Virus record (IMG/VR): IMGVR_UViG_3300043418_000062
Span: 1 to 50,451 of that record
Strand: one strand, 5' to 3'
DNA: 50,451 nucleotides
Source of the DNA: a virus
Shown here piece by piece: positions 37,907-46,978 of the stretch (within the stretch, counting starts at the first letter, position 1; every line of letters starts with the position of its first letter). The notes under the pieces were generated by a model that saw only the letters and a list, made by a program, of their open reading frames with translations, had not been told where the DNA came from and searched no databases. The position numbers were made by a program, and so were the translations under genes.

Positions 37907-38280
37907 TTCACAGCAGGGGGTGCGATGACAAATGACTCGTACTGGTCAACCATATCATCTTCCTTTGCTTCATCCTGTAGAGCCTTAGCTTGAGCACGAA
38001 GCTCTGCACCAAGTTTTGCTCCATCGGTAGTGTAGTCAGCTGTGCGAATAACCTTGTTGATTAGCGCTTCAGACGTAGCTAGAACAAGTTTAGCCTGAGC
38101 TGCTGCTCTCTTAACGTTGTCGCTGTAGAGTGAAAGAAACGCTTGAATCTGCGAATCGTTGAACAGGTAAGATGCGTCAGCATTAGGGTCGGCTAGGTTA
38201 TCCAGCTGCTCAGTGTCTGGGATTAGCAATCGAACTTGGCCGATAGCGGTGGCATAGTTTGGAGGGGTTGTATCCGTCAT
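37885..38280 (-). CDS. Head-tail connector (gp6-like adaptor)
   Basis: A 131-residue helical protein. VRLLIPDTEQLD, YLFNDSQIQAFLSLY and the Ala-rich helix KRAAAQAKLVLATSEAL are the typical features of the phage gp6/gp15-type adaptor that docks under the portal. It is the first connector gene after the collagen-like gene. Confidence 0.78.
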   Translation of the reverse strand: MTDTTPPNYATAIGQVRLLIPDTEQLDNLADPNADASYLFNDSQIQAFLSLYSDNVKRAAAQAKLVLATSEALINKVIRTADYTTDGAKLGAELRAQAKALQDEAKEDDMVDQYESFVIAPPAVKWGNTWL

Positions 38281-38289
38281 AGTTTTATT

Positions 38290-38424
38290 CTATCTTATCT
38301 CAACGATATCTGTAATCTGTTGACCACATGGTCCACAGATACAGAGTTCCGCTGGGTCCTCGAATGGGATTGCAATGCCGTTATTCTCACAGCCACTTGT
38401 GTGGCAAGTTAGGTTTTTAATCAT
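38290..38424 (-). CDS. Tiny cysteine-rich zinc protein, 44 aa
   Basis: Forty-four residues starting on the TAATG of the collagen-like gene and ending nine bases before the adaptor start. Cys7, Cys12, Cys28, Cys30 and Cys33 (CICGPC) could bind zinc. It is placed among head genes, unlike the other mini zinc proteins. Function unknown. Confidence 0.7.
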   Translation of the reverse strand: MIKNLTCHTSGCENNGIAIPFEDPAELCICGPCGQQITDIVEIR

Positions 38425-40664
38425 TATCCTGCTGCTGCTCCTGATGTCATTTGAATTGCGGTCCAGTTAGCTGTACGACCAACGTTTCCTCCTGCTGTGC
38501 CAGCCCAAGCGTAGACAGTAAAACCTGATGCTGTAACGCTACCAACTGTTGCAGATGTTGAAGTGGCAGACGAAACCAGCGTTGCTGTAACAATTGGTGC
38601 AACGCTAAATCGTGAAGCTGGAAAAGTAACAGATGCGCTTGCTGTAACAGAAACAGAGCCAGCTGCCATAGAATAAGCAGTATTTGTTGCAACTGCTTTT
38701 CTTAGAAAGGTGACATCCCTAGTTGTGCCATCAATAGATAATACTACGTTATTACCTGAATCAAATATTCTTAGCGATGGTGAAACAGTTGAGCCAAAAG
38801 CATCAATACTCCACGCTATAGTATTATCTACTGCTCTAGCAAGTCCCAGCTGGCCTCCCTCCTCTATAGAATCTGTACGACTAATTTTTGTATTAACGTT
38901 AGATGCAGCATCCGTAAGGCCGTATCCAGCAATAGTAGTTGGCTTGGCTGTCAAGTCAGCAAATGCATGAGTGTGGTTACCTAAAGCAACAGTAGTGCCG
39001 CTTGTACCAGTAGGAACACGTGCAATGTCCAGCGTGCCAGAAGTAACATCTGCAGCTGCGTGAGTGTGTGAAGCAGCCGCATAAACACCAGTATGTAAAT
39101 GGTTACCCAGTGCAACAGTAGTGCTAGTTGTTCCAGTTGGAATTCTAGCGATATTAAAAATACCCGATGTAGTATCAGCTGCTGCATGAGTGTGTGATGC
39201 TGCTGCATAGGTTCCATTGTGATTGTGATTACCAAGCGCAACTGTTGTTCCAGTTGTGCCAGTTGGAATACGAGCAATATCTAGGGTTCCAGATGTGATA
39301 TCAGCAGACGAGTGGGTGTGACCAACCGCTGAAATGCCAGCCTCGGCAAGCGTCTTGTTTTCCCATAGGTTAGAGGCTGTGCGTTGAATAACCTCACCAG
39401 TTGCAGGAGCATCAATCTTCACGTCGTGTAGTTCATCTAGCTCAAAACCGTTTTGTGGTTTAACAAAGATTTCACCATTATTAGCATTTACACGAGTTAC
39501 AACACCAATGTACACAAGGTGGTCAGGTGCAGATGGTTTAGTAGTTGAGCCGCCATAGTGCCAAAAGATAAGGTTACCATTAGTTCCAAGCCATACCGCA
39601 TCGCCAACTGTTGCTGTAGAGGTGTCCAAGCCAGCAAGCAAGCCCTCGGTTATAACATTAACCTTAGCATTAGTTGACCCACCATTTTCAAGTAGACCCA
39701 TAGTCTTAGACGATGTTGCTTCAGCTGCATTAGATGCCTTGGAGACAATCATGTTTGTGCCATCAGCAGATGAGACGTATACAGCTTGCCCCTTAGCAAT
39801 TGCATCGCCAAGTTTTACTTCATGCTTAATAGTTGAGGTGTAAGATGCAGCTGGAGCTACATTTGTCCAATAGGTATTGTAGTCTGTGCCATCAACCTTT
39901 GTTAAAATCTGGCCAGCGGTTCCACCGGCTGCAATGCCAGGTCCAGCAGGGCCGGTGGCTCCGGTAGCTCCCTGGATTCCTTGTGGGCCAGTTGCACCTG
40001 TTGCACCTGTTGCACCAGTAGACCCTTGAGGGCCAACAAGAGAGTCAAGCCATTCAGCTTCTGTACCGGTGAATCCATCTAGCTGTGCAATCTGATAAGC
40101 AGATAAACCAGTTAAGCCTTGGTCGCCTTTTGACCCAGTAGCGCCAGTAGAGCCAGTTGGACCAGTAGCACCCATAGGACCTTCAGGACCTGTCGGACCT
40201 GTAGCACCATCAGCACCGGCTGGGCCAGTGAGCCCAGTTGCGCCCTGAGGACCAGTTTCTCCCTGCGGTCCCATAAGACCAGTCTCACCTTGGATACCCT
40301 GAGGCCCCTGAGGTCCTGTTGCACCAGTCTCTCCTTGAATACCCTGTATTCCCTGCGAACCCTGAGGTCCAGTATCGCCTGTAGGGCCAGTTTCTCCCTG
40401 TAGACCTTGTGGTCCCATTGGGCCAGTTTCGCCTTGAATTCCTTGAGGCCCTTGTGAGCCTGTTTCTCCCTGTGCACCTTGTTCTCCTTGAATACCTTGA
40501 GGGCCTTGTGGTCCAGCTGGCCCCTGCGTTCCGGTGCCAGAATCTGAGCCACCACCGCCGCCGCCGATTGGTCGCTTATCTAGTTTCTTAATTTCCTTCT
40601 CAACCTTCTGAGTCCAATCCTGGGACTGGGGAGGGAGATTTGTGTCAGGGAAGTAGATTGTCAT
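38424..40664 (-). CDS. Collagen-like structural fibre with HxH repeats
   Basis: A 746-residue protein. The N-terminus is an anchor with a Gly-run (residues 36-42), followed by about 60 Gly-x-y triplets ([13 protein letters not shown] type) that should form a collagen-like triple helix. A beta-rich domain follows, then three tandem 42-residue repeats containing HTH/HNH motifs (DNA 38960-39325), like the metal-binding HxH motifs of T4 long tail fibres, and a C-terminal Ser/Ala/Val-rich tip. The start at 40664 (MTIYFP) is preferred because the upstream in-frame start at 40730 lies inside a terminator hairpin. It lies between reductase and connector genes, so it could be a head fibre, not a tail fibre. 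Confidence 0.82.
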   Translation of the reverse strand: MTIYFPDTNLPPQSQDWTQKVEKEIKKLDKRPIGGGGGGSDSGTGTQGPAGPQGPQGIQGEQGAQGETGSQGPQGIQGETGPMGPQGLQGETGPTGDTGPQGSQGIQGIQGETGATGPQGPQGIQGETGLMGPQGETGPQGATGLTGPAGADGATGPTGPEGPMGATGPTGSTGATGSKGDQGLTGLSAYQIAQLDGFTGTEAEWLDSLVGPQGSTGATGATGATGPQGIQGATGATGPAGPGIAAGGTAGQILTKVDGTDYNTYWTNVAPAASYTSTIKHEVKLGDAIAKGQAVYVSSADGTNMIVSKASNAAEATSSKTMGLLENGGSTNAKVNVITEGLLAGLDTSTATVGDAVWLGTNGNLIFWHYGGSTTKPSAPDHLVYIGVVTRVNANNGEIFVKPQNGFELDELHDVKIDAPATGEVIQRTASNLWENKTLAEAGISAVGHTHSSADITSGTLDIARIPTGTTGTTVALGNHNHNGTYAAASHTHAAADTTSGIFNIARIPTGTTSTTVALGNHLHTGVYAAASHTHAAADVTSGTLDIARVPTGTSGTTVALGNHTHAFADLTAKPTTIAGYGLTDAASNVNTKISRTDSIEEGGQLGLARAVDNTIAWSIDAFGSTVSPSLRIFDSGNNVVLSIDGTTRDVTFLRKAVATNTAYSMAAGSVSVTASASVTFPASRFSVAPIVTATLVSSATSTSATVGSVTASGFTVYAWAGTAGGNVGRTANWTAIQMTSGAAAG
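38960..39325 (-). repeat. Three tandem 126-bp repeats encoding HxH units
   Basis: Three copies of a 42-codon unit with the consensus [25 protein letters not shown]-x-H and YAAAS. The units keep protein sequence better than third codon positions, so they are selected at the protein level. Confidence 0.75.
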
Positions 40665-40673
40665 AATACATCT

Positions 40674-40682
40674 ATTATACCA
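40674..40682 (-). promoter_or_regulatory. Extended -10 promoter of the collagen-like gene
   Basis: TGG-TATAAT on the minus strand (40682-40674) ends nine bases before the ATG at 40664, implying a very short or absent leader. There is no good -35. It lies immediately downstream of a terminator, consistent with independent transcription. Confidence 0.5.
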
Positions 40683-40703
40683 CTGATTGTCTCGAAATAC
40701 GAA

Positions 40704-40740
40704 AAACCCCTCGGAGCGATAAATGCTCAACGAGGGGTTT
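40704..40740. terminator. Intrinsic terminator after the reductase gene
   Basis: AAACCCCTCG (40704-40713) pairs with CGAGGGGTTT (40731-40740); an inner stem GAGC/GCTC continues the helix. T-runs are present on both strands, so it can act in either direction. It closes the reductase transcript. Confidence 0.88.
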
Positions 40741-40790
40741 CTCTAACACAACACACATAGTAAGGAGGAACTATGTGCTTCTATTATATC

Positions 40791-42830
40791 TTACTTATTG
40801 TTCTCCACAATCAACTTGACTTCACAAGCATCTGTGGTGCAGTACGCTTCGCCAACTGCGTCAGCTGCCATACCAGCATAGACACCAGCAAAATCAATCG
40901 GAAAGAGCTGCAATGCGTATTCTTCATACTCTTCTTTTTGAATCTGTGTGTAAGGCATCTGTGGATAAACGTGGTTTCCAGATGGCAAGAACGATACAGT
41001 CTTTAGCTGACCGTCGTACATATGCAATACGGTTCCAACGTGCTTTGATTCTGTTTCTGGGTCAAATGTCACAGTCACAGATACTGAGTTATCGGACCAG
41101 TAACGCTGTGCGGTTGCAGCAAGAGCCATCTTCTCGAAGATTGATACATCACGTTCAGCACGTTTTGCACCAGCCTTGATTGGGAAGAATACAACTGAGG
41201 TGCCAGTTGGGTCTTCTGAAGCAGCCTCGACTCGATAGTTAGCCATCTTGAATAGAGGTAGCATCGGGTCAGAGTTCTTGAAGCGAATTGCACGAAGGAA
41301 GTATTCGCCACCCGGAGTCCAGTGAACACCTGGTGATTCACCTGCGAGGATTGATACAGTGCCAGATGGCTTAACTGTTGTCATCTTCACAGAAGGGCGA
41401 ACGCCTAGCCACTCAGAGTAAATCTCGTCATAGCTCTTTACTGTGTCGTAGCCTTCATCCATCCACTGCTTCAAGACTGGGATGCCATTGTTATCAGCGA
41501 AGTTAGCGATACCAGAAATAGATGTTCCGATACGGCGGTTACGCTGCATAATGGCGTTAGTCTCTTCCCAGTGAGTAGGAAGCAAAGTTACTGTCTTTGC
41601 GTAGAGGTAAGCAAACTTCAAAGTACGCTTGAAGTCCTCTAGTGACTCGTGACGGTTCAAGTAGGTTTCTACAAGGGTACACATCTCGAATGACTCTAGT
41701 GACTGCTCTGCACAAGGGTTATATCCGACTACTCGGTGGTCCTTATTGTTTGGGGCATCTTTTAGGCGACCATATTTGCGTGACTGGTCCATCCAGATAA
41801 CTCCAGGCTCACCATTGCGGATAATGCCATCAACAATAGGGCTGAAGTCAGTTCCAACTGAAACCTCTACTGAGTTGTTAGACATCCAAGCCCAGCCTGG
41901 AGCCTCTGCATCATATGAGTTACGCTCAGGGAATCGCTCTGCGTTCTTTAGGTTTAGGAAGTCCTCGTCGTCAATGCGACCGATTAGAAGCTCCGCTGAA
42001 CGGCGAACGTTACCAGCAACAACAGCAACACCAATCATGTTACCAATGTCAGCGATGTCCTTGCGAGTTAGCTGCTCACCTTCACGACCAAGGAAAATCT
42101 TGCGAATACCGTTGTGCAACTTCATCAGAGGCTCAGGACCAGAGGCAGTTCCACCAAAGGTCTTGATAGGCTCACCGTATGGGCGAACCTGGTCGTAGTT
42201 AAAGTCCCAGCTAGGCTGTCCTGGCTTTAGAAACGAGTTGATAACTGCTGCTAGTGACTCAGCCCAACCCTGACGAGTGTCAGGAATGTCGTAAGTCTGT
42301 GGAGCGCCTGGAGCGTAAATCTCAAAGCCCTTGTCTGCACCCTTGTCATCAAAGCCAACGCCAACGCCAAGCATAGATGCTTCCATAAGGAAGTTGAATG
42401 GCTTTGCTGGGTTATTCTTGGTCATCTCATTAGTTGAGACAAACGCACAGTTCTGAAGGGCTGCTGAGTTCTTCTGAACATTAACAATGTCAGTTCCCAT
42501 GACCCATAGGCCACGACCAGGTGGTGTCCACTTTAGGTCAAATAGACGACTAAAGAACTCCTTTGCCGAAGCCTGTGCTTTTGCGTCTGACCAAGGCAGT
42601 CTCTGTTGCTTCGCATAGTCCTTCTGAAGGCTGTAGGTGCCATTTGTGACACGCTCACATACATCTGCCCAAGTTTCCTTTGTTCCGTCTTCCTTGAGCC
42701 TGCTGTAGGTTCTCAGGAAGGTAATTTCACCTACCGAGTTACCGGCAACGTCGGTGTAACCGAATGGTGCCTGTTTTTTGCGATAATCGCTGACGAATTC
42801 GTCTGTGAGCTTGAATGAAAAGATGCTCAT
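40791..42830 (-). CDS. nrdJ: Adenosylcobalamin-dependent ribonucleotide reductase (class II, monomeric type)
   Basis: A 679-residue class II reductase of the Lactobacillus leichmannii type. Cys128 and Cys384 would form the redox pair, Cys373 in NPCAE (371-375) is the thiyl-radical residue with Asn371 and Glu375, and Cys664/Cys669 are the C-terminal shuttle pair. It reduces ribonucleoside triphosphates using coenzyme B12 and thioredoxin, and the phage thioredoxin at 21118 could serve it. It lies inside the head genes, flanked by terminators at 42902 and 40704, and has its own promoter (42872-42900) and strong AAAGGAGG site. This makes it a self-contained insert (moron-like) expressed apart from the structural operon. 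Confidence 0.93.
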   Translation of the reverse strand: MSIFSFKLTDEFVSDYRKKQAPFGYTDVAGNSVGEITFLRTYSRLKEDGTKETWADVCERVTNGTYSLQKDYAKQQRLPWSDAKAQASAKEFFSRLFDLKWTPPGRGLWVMGTDIVNVQKNSAALQNCAFVSTNEMTKNNPAKPFNFLMEASMLGVGVGFDDKGADKGFEIYAPGAPQTYDIPDTRQGWAESLAAVINSFLKPGQPSWDFNYDQVRPYGEPIKTFGGTASGPEPLMKLHNGIRKIFLGREGEQLTRKDIADIGNMIGVAVVAGNVRRSAELLIGRIDDEDFLNLKNAERFPERNSYDAEAPGWAWMSNNSVEVSVGTDFSPIVDGIIRNGEPGVIWMDQSRKYGRLKDAPNNKDHRVVGYNPCAEQSLESFEMCTLVETYLNRHESLEDFKRTLKFAYLYAKTVTLLPTHWEETNAIMQRNRRIGTSISGIANFADNNGIPVLKQWMDEGYDTVKSYDEIYSEWLGVRPSVKMTTVKPSGTVSILAGESPGVHWTPGGEYFLRAIRFKNSDPMLPLFKMANYRVEAASEDPTGTSVVFFPIKAGAKRAERDVSIFEKMALAATAQRYWSDNSVSVTVTFDPETESKHVGTVLHMYDGQLKTVSFLPSGNHVYPQMPYTQIQKEEYEEYALQLFPIDFAGVYAGMAADAVGEAYCTTDACEVKLIVENNK

Positions 42831-42871
42831 ATATCCTCCTTTAAAGGTTAGTGTTTTGTGGTTGGTCTACC

Positions 42872-42900
42872 ATTATAACATACCCCACAGACAAAAGCAA
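42872..42900 (-). promoter_or_regulatory. Promoter of the ribonucleotide reductase gene
   Basis: On the minus strand TTGCTT (42900-42895), 17-bp spacer and TATAAT (42877-42872) with TGT extension. It lies between the terminator after the capsid gene and the reductase start. Confidence 0.65.
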
Positions 42901-42901
42901 A

Positions 42902-42927
42902 TCCCCCACCCCGAAGGGTGAGGGATT
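42902..42927 (-). terminator. UUCG-capped terminator after the major capsid gene
   Basis: On the minus strand AATCCCTCACCC, a TTCG tetraloop and GGGTGGGGGATT form a 12-bp hairpin with one mismatch, followed by TGCTTTT. It follows the capsid stop by about 18 bases. Confidence 0.85.
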
Positions 42928-42944
42928 GCAATTTGGAGCTAGGT

Positions 42945-44042
42945 TTAGCTTGCGCCACCGCGTGATGCAATGGTACCAGCTGGAACCAAGAAGCCACCAG
43001 TAGCGATGTGACGAATACGCATCTCGAAGTCGTCGTTGTCGAAACCACCGTCGCGAGCAGGAACTGCACCGCCACCAAGGTATAGACCGCCGTTAGCCTT
43101 AACGCGAAGCTCAGGAGTCTCGTATCCACGAAGGAAACCAAGAGCAACTGAAGGGTTCAAGGTTGCAGATGGAACTGGAATTAGGAACCAGAAAGCGTCT
43201 GCGCCTGAGTTAATCTTCTTAATCCAAGGGTTTACAACAATCTCAATCTGTGAGCCGATTGGGTTACCAGAGATGGTGCGAGTTGCAACATCACCAGTAG
43301 TTACGTCGGTCTGAACTGACTGAACTGCAAGAATCTTGCGAGCAGTCAACTCTAGAGACGCAGGGATAACCAATGCGAAACGTGAGATAGGGGTTACTAC
43401 CTGGCCGTTGTAAACCTGAGTGTTAGCAGCCTGGATTGCAAGCTCTAGGTTCTCAAGAGTTAGGGCGAAGTTGAACAAGTTACCGTTACCAGAGTTGAAG
43501 TTAGTAGCGTTCAAGCCAGAAGCTGAAACAAGCTGCTTAGTAACTTCTTCGTCTTCCTTGCCAGCAGCCTTTAGGCCAAGCTCAACAGGTAGACGCTCTA
43601 GAAGACCGATGTTGCCATCGTTAACGATTGACTCCCATGAGAAACGGATACGCTGACCGGCCTTCTTTAGCTGGATTGACTGCTCAGTAGCAGCAAACCA
43701 ACCGGCGGTTGGGTACTCGTCGTACTCGCCAACGGTAGGAAGTGAGCCAGCGCGGAATGTGTCTCCAGCGTTGTCCTTACCCTCGTCTTCGTAGGCTAGG
43801 TTCATGTATGTCTGTGGGCGGAAGTCATCAAGGACTAGCTTGCTTGCGAAACGGTCCCAAACCTTTGGAGCTGCCTGGTAGTTCTCAAGAAGAATCTTGT
43901 TGATGGCTGGAGCCAACTGCACAGGAAGGTCTGAGGTAGAGATACCTTCTTGTAGCTTTAGCTTGTCTGCGCGGTCGCCGCGTAGTGCACCTTCGAGTAG
44001 CTTTGCAGCCTCTAGGTTGCGTGGGGTAATGTTTTCAGTCAT
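42945..44042 (-). CDS. Major capsid protein (HK97 fold)
   Basis: A 365-residue capsid protein. It has a helical N-terminal arm, then the P-domain-like spine (TVGEYDEYPTAGWFAATEQSIQLKKAGQRIRFSWE), a helix and the A-domain (LALVIPASLELTARKIL and NPIGSQIEIVVNPWI). The C-terminus ends in FEMRIRHIATGGFLV. Gene order after protease and decoration genes agrees. A terminator directly follows, as for strongly expressed capsid genes. Confidence 0.85.
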   Translation of the reverse strand: MTENITPRNLEAAKLLEGALRGDRADKLKLQEGISTSDLPVQLAPAINKILLENYQAAPKVWDRFASKLVLDDFRPQTYMNLAYEDEGKDNAGDTFRAGSLPTVGEYDEYPTAGWFAATEQSIQLKKAGQRIRFSWESIVNDGNIGLLERLPVELGLKAAGKEDEEVTKQLVSASGLNATNFNSGNGNLFNFALTLENLELAIQAANTQVYNGQVVTPISRFALVIPASLELTARKILAVQSVQTDVTTGDVATRTISGNPIGSQIEIVVNPWIKKINSGADAFWFLIPVPSATLNPSVALGFLRGYETPELRVKANGGLYLGGGAVPARDGGFDNDDFEMRIRHIATGGFLVPAGTIASRGGAS

Positions 44043-44053
44043 TGTCTATATCC

Positions 44054-44398
44054 TTACGCTGCTGATGGAACTAGGCGAACGTAGACAGTGCCAGCTGAAG
44101 TGCCAGTCTTTGCTGCGATTGCGTGTCCGATGAACTTGTTGCCTGAAGCAGTAACGTTAATAACGCCAGCTGAGGTAACATATACGGCTGCACCAACAGT
44201 AATTGCTACTGAGGTGGTTAGGGCTACAACGCCATTTAGCTTGAGGGTAGTGTAGTAGTTACCGTCTTCGCCTACTGCTGCGTCGCGCTGTGCGATTCCG
44301 ACAATCTGACCAACCTGAACCAAGTCGCCTGAGTTAACAGTGCTTGCAACAGGGAAAACCAGCTCATTGCCGTCTTTGTAAATCTCGTTAAGAGCCAT
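44054..44398 (-). CDS. DUF2190-type head decoration/stabilisation protein
   Basis: A 114-residue beta protein. FPVASTVNSGDLVQVGQIVGIAQRDA and GVALTTSVAITVGAAVYVTSAGVI fit DUF2190, a small capsid-decoration family found beside major capsid genes (sometimes mis-annotated as recombinase). It probably sits on or stabilises the capsid. Confidence 0.75.
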   Translation of the reverse strand: MALNEIYKDGNELVFPVASTVNSGDLVQVGQIVGIAQRDAAVGEDGNYYTTLKLNGVVALTTSVAITVGAAVYVTSAGVINVTASGNKFIGHAIAAKTGTSAGTVYVRLVPSAA

Positions 44399-44413
44399 TT
44401 ACTTTTCCTTTTC

Positions 44414-45409
44414 TTACTTAACGCCAGTGATGCGAGAAGTAACTGCTTCCCACTCGTCGACTAGGCTTGACTTGTTTGCTTCCTGAATAACACCAGTGGT
44501 GTCTTCAGTGGCAGGGGTTTCTACAGCAGCAACCTCAGCAGCGATTTCGGCAACGTATGCCTGCTCCGCTTCAATTAGCTCTGCTACAGTCTTTTCGTTG
44601 GTCTCTGACTTCAGGGTCTCTGCTACACGAGCAATTGCCTTCTGTGGTAGACCGGACTCGTTGAACTGCAATGCTACGTCAACTGGGTTTAGTGCTTCAG
44701 CTAGTTCTTCAACAGCCTCTTCACCTTCCACGATTTCAGCAGGCTTTGCAGCCTCAGCCAGAATCGAAACTGACTCGACTACAGGCGTGAGTGCCTCAAC
44801 GAAGGCAGTCTTGAGTTCAGCGATTGCTGACTCAAATTCTTCCTTAGTAATGGACATTCCATTTCCTTCCGATACGGATTCTGCAACCGGAGTGGTTTCA
44901 GTATCTTTTCTGGTGTAGCTCTCGAGAAGGTTCAAAAACTTTCCTCCTGCGCCAGCTACGGTTACAACATCAACGCTGGTCATAGGGTCTGACACAAGCG
45001 ATTCGATGATGGGTCCTTGACGACCCTCTGCCTCACCAACAGTAGCATTACCTAGTGCGTGGATTGACAAGCCTACATCCCCAGCCATCTCCTTGATAAT
45101 AGGAGCATAGTGAGAATAAAATTCGATTTCTGCAACAAGACCGTTCTCTGAGAACACAGCATCAGAGGTTAGCTTACCGGCAAGCTGGTGAACGTCACGC
45201 TCTGGGCGGTCAGATGATTCGGTTGCACTCGGATGGTTCATGAATACCTTGGTTCCAGCCTTGAAAACCTGAGGCCCGTACTCGGCAAGCATATCTGCGC
45301 CGTAGTAACCAGATGAACCCCAACCGGCTTCAATAACTTTTACGCTCCACTTATTACCCTTTTTAGTTGGGGTAGCGAGTGAGGCGTTCTCATTCAGCGT
45401 TACTGACAT
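44414..45409 (-). CDS. Capsid maturation protease fused to a scaffold-like C-terminus
   Basis: Residues 15-165 resemble a prohead protease: FMNHPS (His), DVGLSIHALGN (Ser, His) and a following PMTSVDVVTVAGAGGKFLNLLES block. The rest, residues 175-331, is Glu/Ala-rich and helical, typical of a scaffold that is degraded after assembly. The gene comes between portal and capsid-decoration genes, as expected. Confidence 0.75.
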   Translation of the reverse strand: MSVTLNENASLATPTKKGNKWSVKVIEAGWGSSGYYGADMLAEYGPQVFKAGTKVFMNHPSATESSDRPERDVHQLAGKLTSDAVFSENGLVAEIEFYSHYAPIIKEMAGDVGLSIHALGNATVGEAEGRQGPIIESLVSDPMTSVDVVTVAGAGGKFLNLLESYTRKDTETTPVAESVSEGNGMSITKEEFESAIAELKTAFVEALTPVVESVSILAEAAKPAEIVEGEEAVEELAEALNPVDVALQFNESGLPQKAIARVAETLKSETNEKTVAELIEAEQAYVAEIAAEVAAVETPATEDTTGVIQEANKSSLVDEWEAVTSRITGVK

Positions 45410-45439
45410 ATTTCTCCAATAAGTTATTTACTAAACACT

Positions 45440-45448
45440 ATTATAGCA
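45440..45448 (-). promoter_or_regulatory. Extended -10 promoter before the protease gene
   Basis: TGC-TATAAT on the minus strand (45448-45440) lies about 30 bases before the protease start. No matching -35 is seen 17 bases upstream, so it may rely on the extended -10. Confidence 0.5.
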
Positions 45449-45457
45449 TACATTGTG

Positions 45458-46924
45458 TTATGCAGTAGGTTTTGCATCCTGAGTTCTAGTGTCATTTGTG
45501 TTGTCCTGCATCGAACCAACCGAACCAGAGTTTCCTTGACTTGGAACAGCCGATGTATCATTACTGTTCTGCTGGTCATTCTGGTTGTTCACGTCATTCT
45601 GATGAGCAACATCATTGATGCCGTCATCTGGAGCCATATCGTGCAACTTAGCGATGTCGAGAACTTCAAGGATTGCTTCGCGGTACTCATCCTGGTGAAT
45701 AGCCTTTGACTCAAACGCAAGAGCAAGAGCCTGAGTCATTCTCTGTGAAGGTTCGGTCTCAATCTTTGGCCAGTTGATAGCAAGTGTGTCAGGGTTTGCA
45801 CCAATGAACTTCATAATGCGACGGTAGAACATCGACCAAACTTGCTGGCGAGCTTCCATAGCCTTCACAGTAGGAACATCTAGAGTCTGTGCAGTTCCAT
45901 AAGCACCTGAGGTGCCTGGGTCTGAAAGAAGCGCAACAACTGAAACCTCAAGTGCAGACGCAACCATCGAACCCAATGGGCGACCGTTGGTGAGGTCAAT
46001 TGTTGAGCTTGAGCGTGGCATAGATGATAGCTCGACATCGGCACCCATCACAGCGGTAGAACCTGCCTGAGTTGGAGTTGCGATAGTCGCAGCAGCCGCG
46101 TTAACGCCAGCCTTGGTCTTTGACTTCAACTGCCATGCAAACATCGACAGAGCCTTCAGCATACGAGAACCATCTTTTAGGTAGTCGTTATAAGCGTGTG
46201 CCCAAGGAAGTGCAGGGAAAGCATCTGGAACACCCCAGATTTGACCAGCACGACGGTTTACACGAGATGCAAACATTCGGTATGAACGGTCAACTCGCTG
46301 GTTTTGAATGGTAGCTGCGAACTTGCCACCCATAGGCTCATAAGTGTCAGCTGGGTACCAAACGTTCATCTGAACAGCCTTAGGAGATGAAGCGTTAAGC
46401 TCCTGCTCGTAGCGAGTCCATGAACGGCGGTAGTAGCGGATTGCTTCTGGGTCATCAGGGTCGGTTACAACGCCAGTAACCTCATTAAAAGGCACACGCT
46501 GAAACTTCTTGCTGGTGATTGAACCAAGCACAAAGAACTGACCGTCTGTGAAGTGGCTACGCTCGTTGATTACCTGAGCTTCAGACGAGAACAGAACATC
46601 CTGGTTCTGCTGGTCCATCATGGCCTTCTTGACGCGAGGTGGCTGTTCGCCGAAGGTAACGCCACGACCGAAGATGTAAGATGTACGAAGACCGCAACCA
46701 CGCTTAAGTAGTGGGTTAGCCTCAGAGGTCTCTCGGATTACATCCGCTGCCTTCTGGAGTTGGTCAAGCTGGAATGAGTCATTCAGCGCAACAGAGCCAA
46801 GTGCGTTCCAGCCTTTGTCCTCAAATGCTAGGATTGCGCTCGCCATAGCAGCGTAACTCTCCGAGAGAACTTCGTTCTCATTCATTAGCGACTGAATTTG
46901 TGAAGAAAAGTCCTCAGAAGTCAT
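45458..46924 (-). CDS. Portal protein
   Basis: A 488-residue protein following terminase, with features of actinophage portals: GLRTSYIFGRGVTFGE, QDVLFSSEAQVINERSHFTDGQFFVLG, a stem helix and a Gln/Asn/Ser-rich C-terminus. The portal ring is the packaging channel and head-tail vertex. Confidence 0.82.
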   Translation of the reverse strand: MTSEDFSSQIQSLMNENEVLSESYAAMASAILAFEDKGWNALGSVALNDSFQLDQLQKAADVIRETSEANPLLKRGCGLRTSYIFGRGVTFGEQPPRVKKAMMDQQNQDVLFSSEAQVINERSHFTDGQFFVLGSITSKKFQRVPFNEVTGVVTDPDDPEAIRYYRRSWTRYEQELNASSPKAVQMNVWYPADTYEPMGGKFAATIQNQRVDRSYRMFASRVNRRAGQIWGVPDAFPALPWAHAYNDYLKDGSRMLKALSMFAWQLKSKTKAGVNAAAATIATPTQAGSTAVMGADVELSSMPRSSSTIDLTNGRPLGSMVASALEVSVVALLSDPGTSGAYGTAQTLDVPTVKAMEARQQVWSMFYRRIMKFIGANPDTLAINWPKIETEPSQRMTQALALAFESKAIHQDEYREAILEVLDIAKLHDMAPDDGINDVAHQNDVNNQNDQQNSNDTSAVPSQGNSGSVGSMQDNTNDTRTQDAKPTA

Positions 46925-46954
46925 TAAAAAGTCCTTAAAAAGTAGTGTAATACT

Positions 46955-46963
46955 ATTGTATCA
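46955..46963 (-). promoter_or_regulatory. Extended -10 promoter before the portal gene
   Basis: TGA-TACAAT on the minus strand (46963-46955) about 30 bases upstream of the portal start. The -35 is weak. Confidence 0.4.
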
Positions 46964-46978
46964 CACATTCAGGACAGT

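Noticed and set aside
40112-40555. Open frame rich in Leu, Arg and Lys inside the collagen-like gene
   Set aside because: It is the shifted frame of the Gly-x-y repeats; the repeat keeps every frame open. The same holds for the frames at 38981-39277 within the HxH repeats.
40665-40730. Upstream start for the collagen-like protein
   Set aside because: The codons would run through the terminator hairpin at 40704-40740; the internal ATG at 40664 follows an extended -10.
40960-40968. Second perfect DnaA box
   Set aside because: It lies in the conserved coding part of the reductase gene without AT-rich flanks, so it is probably chance; it shows that one 9-mer alone is weak evidence for an origin.
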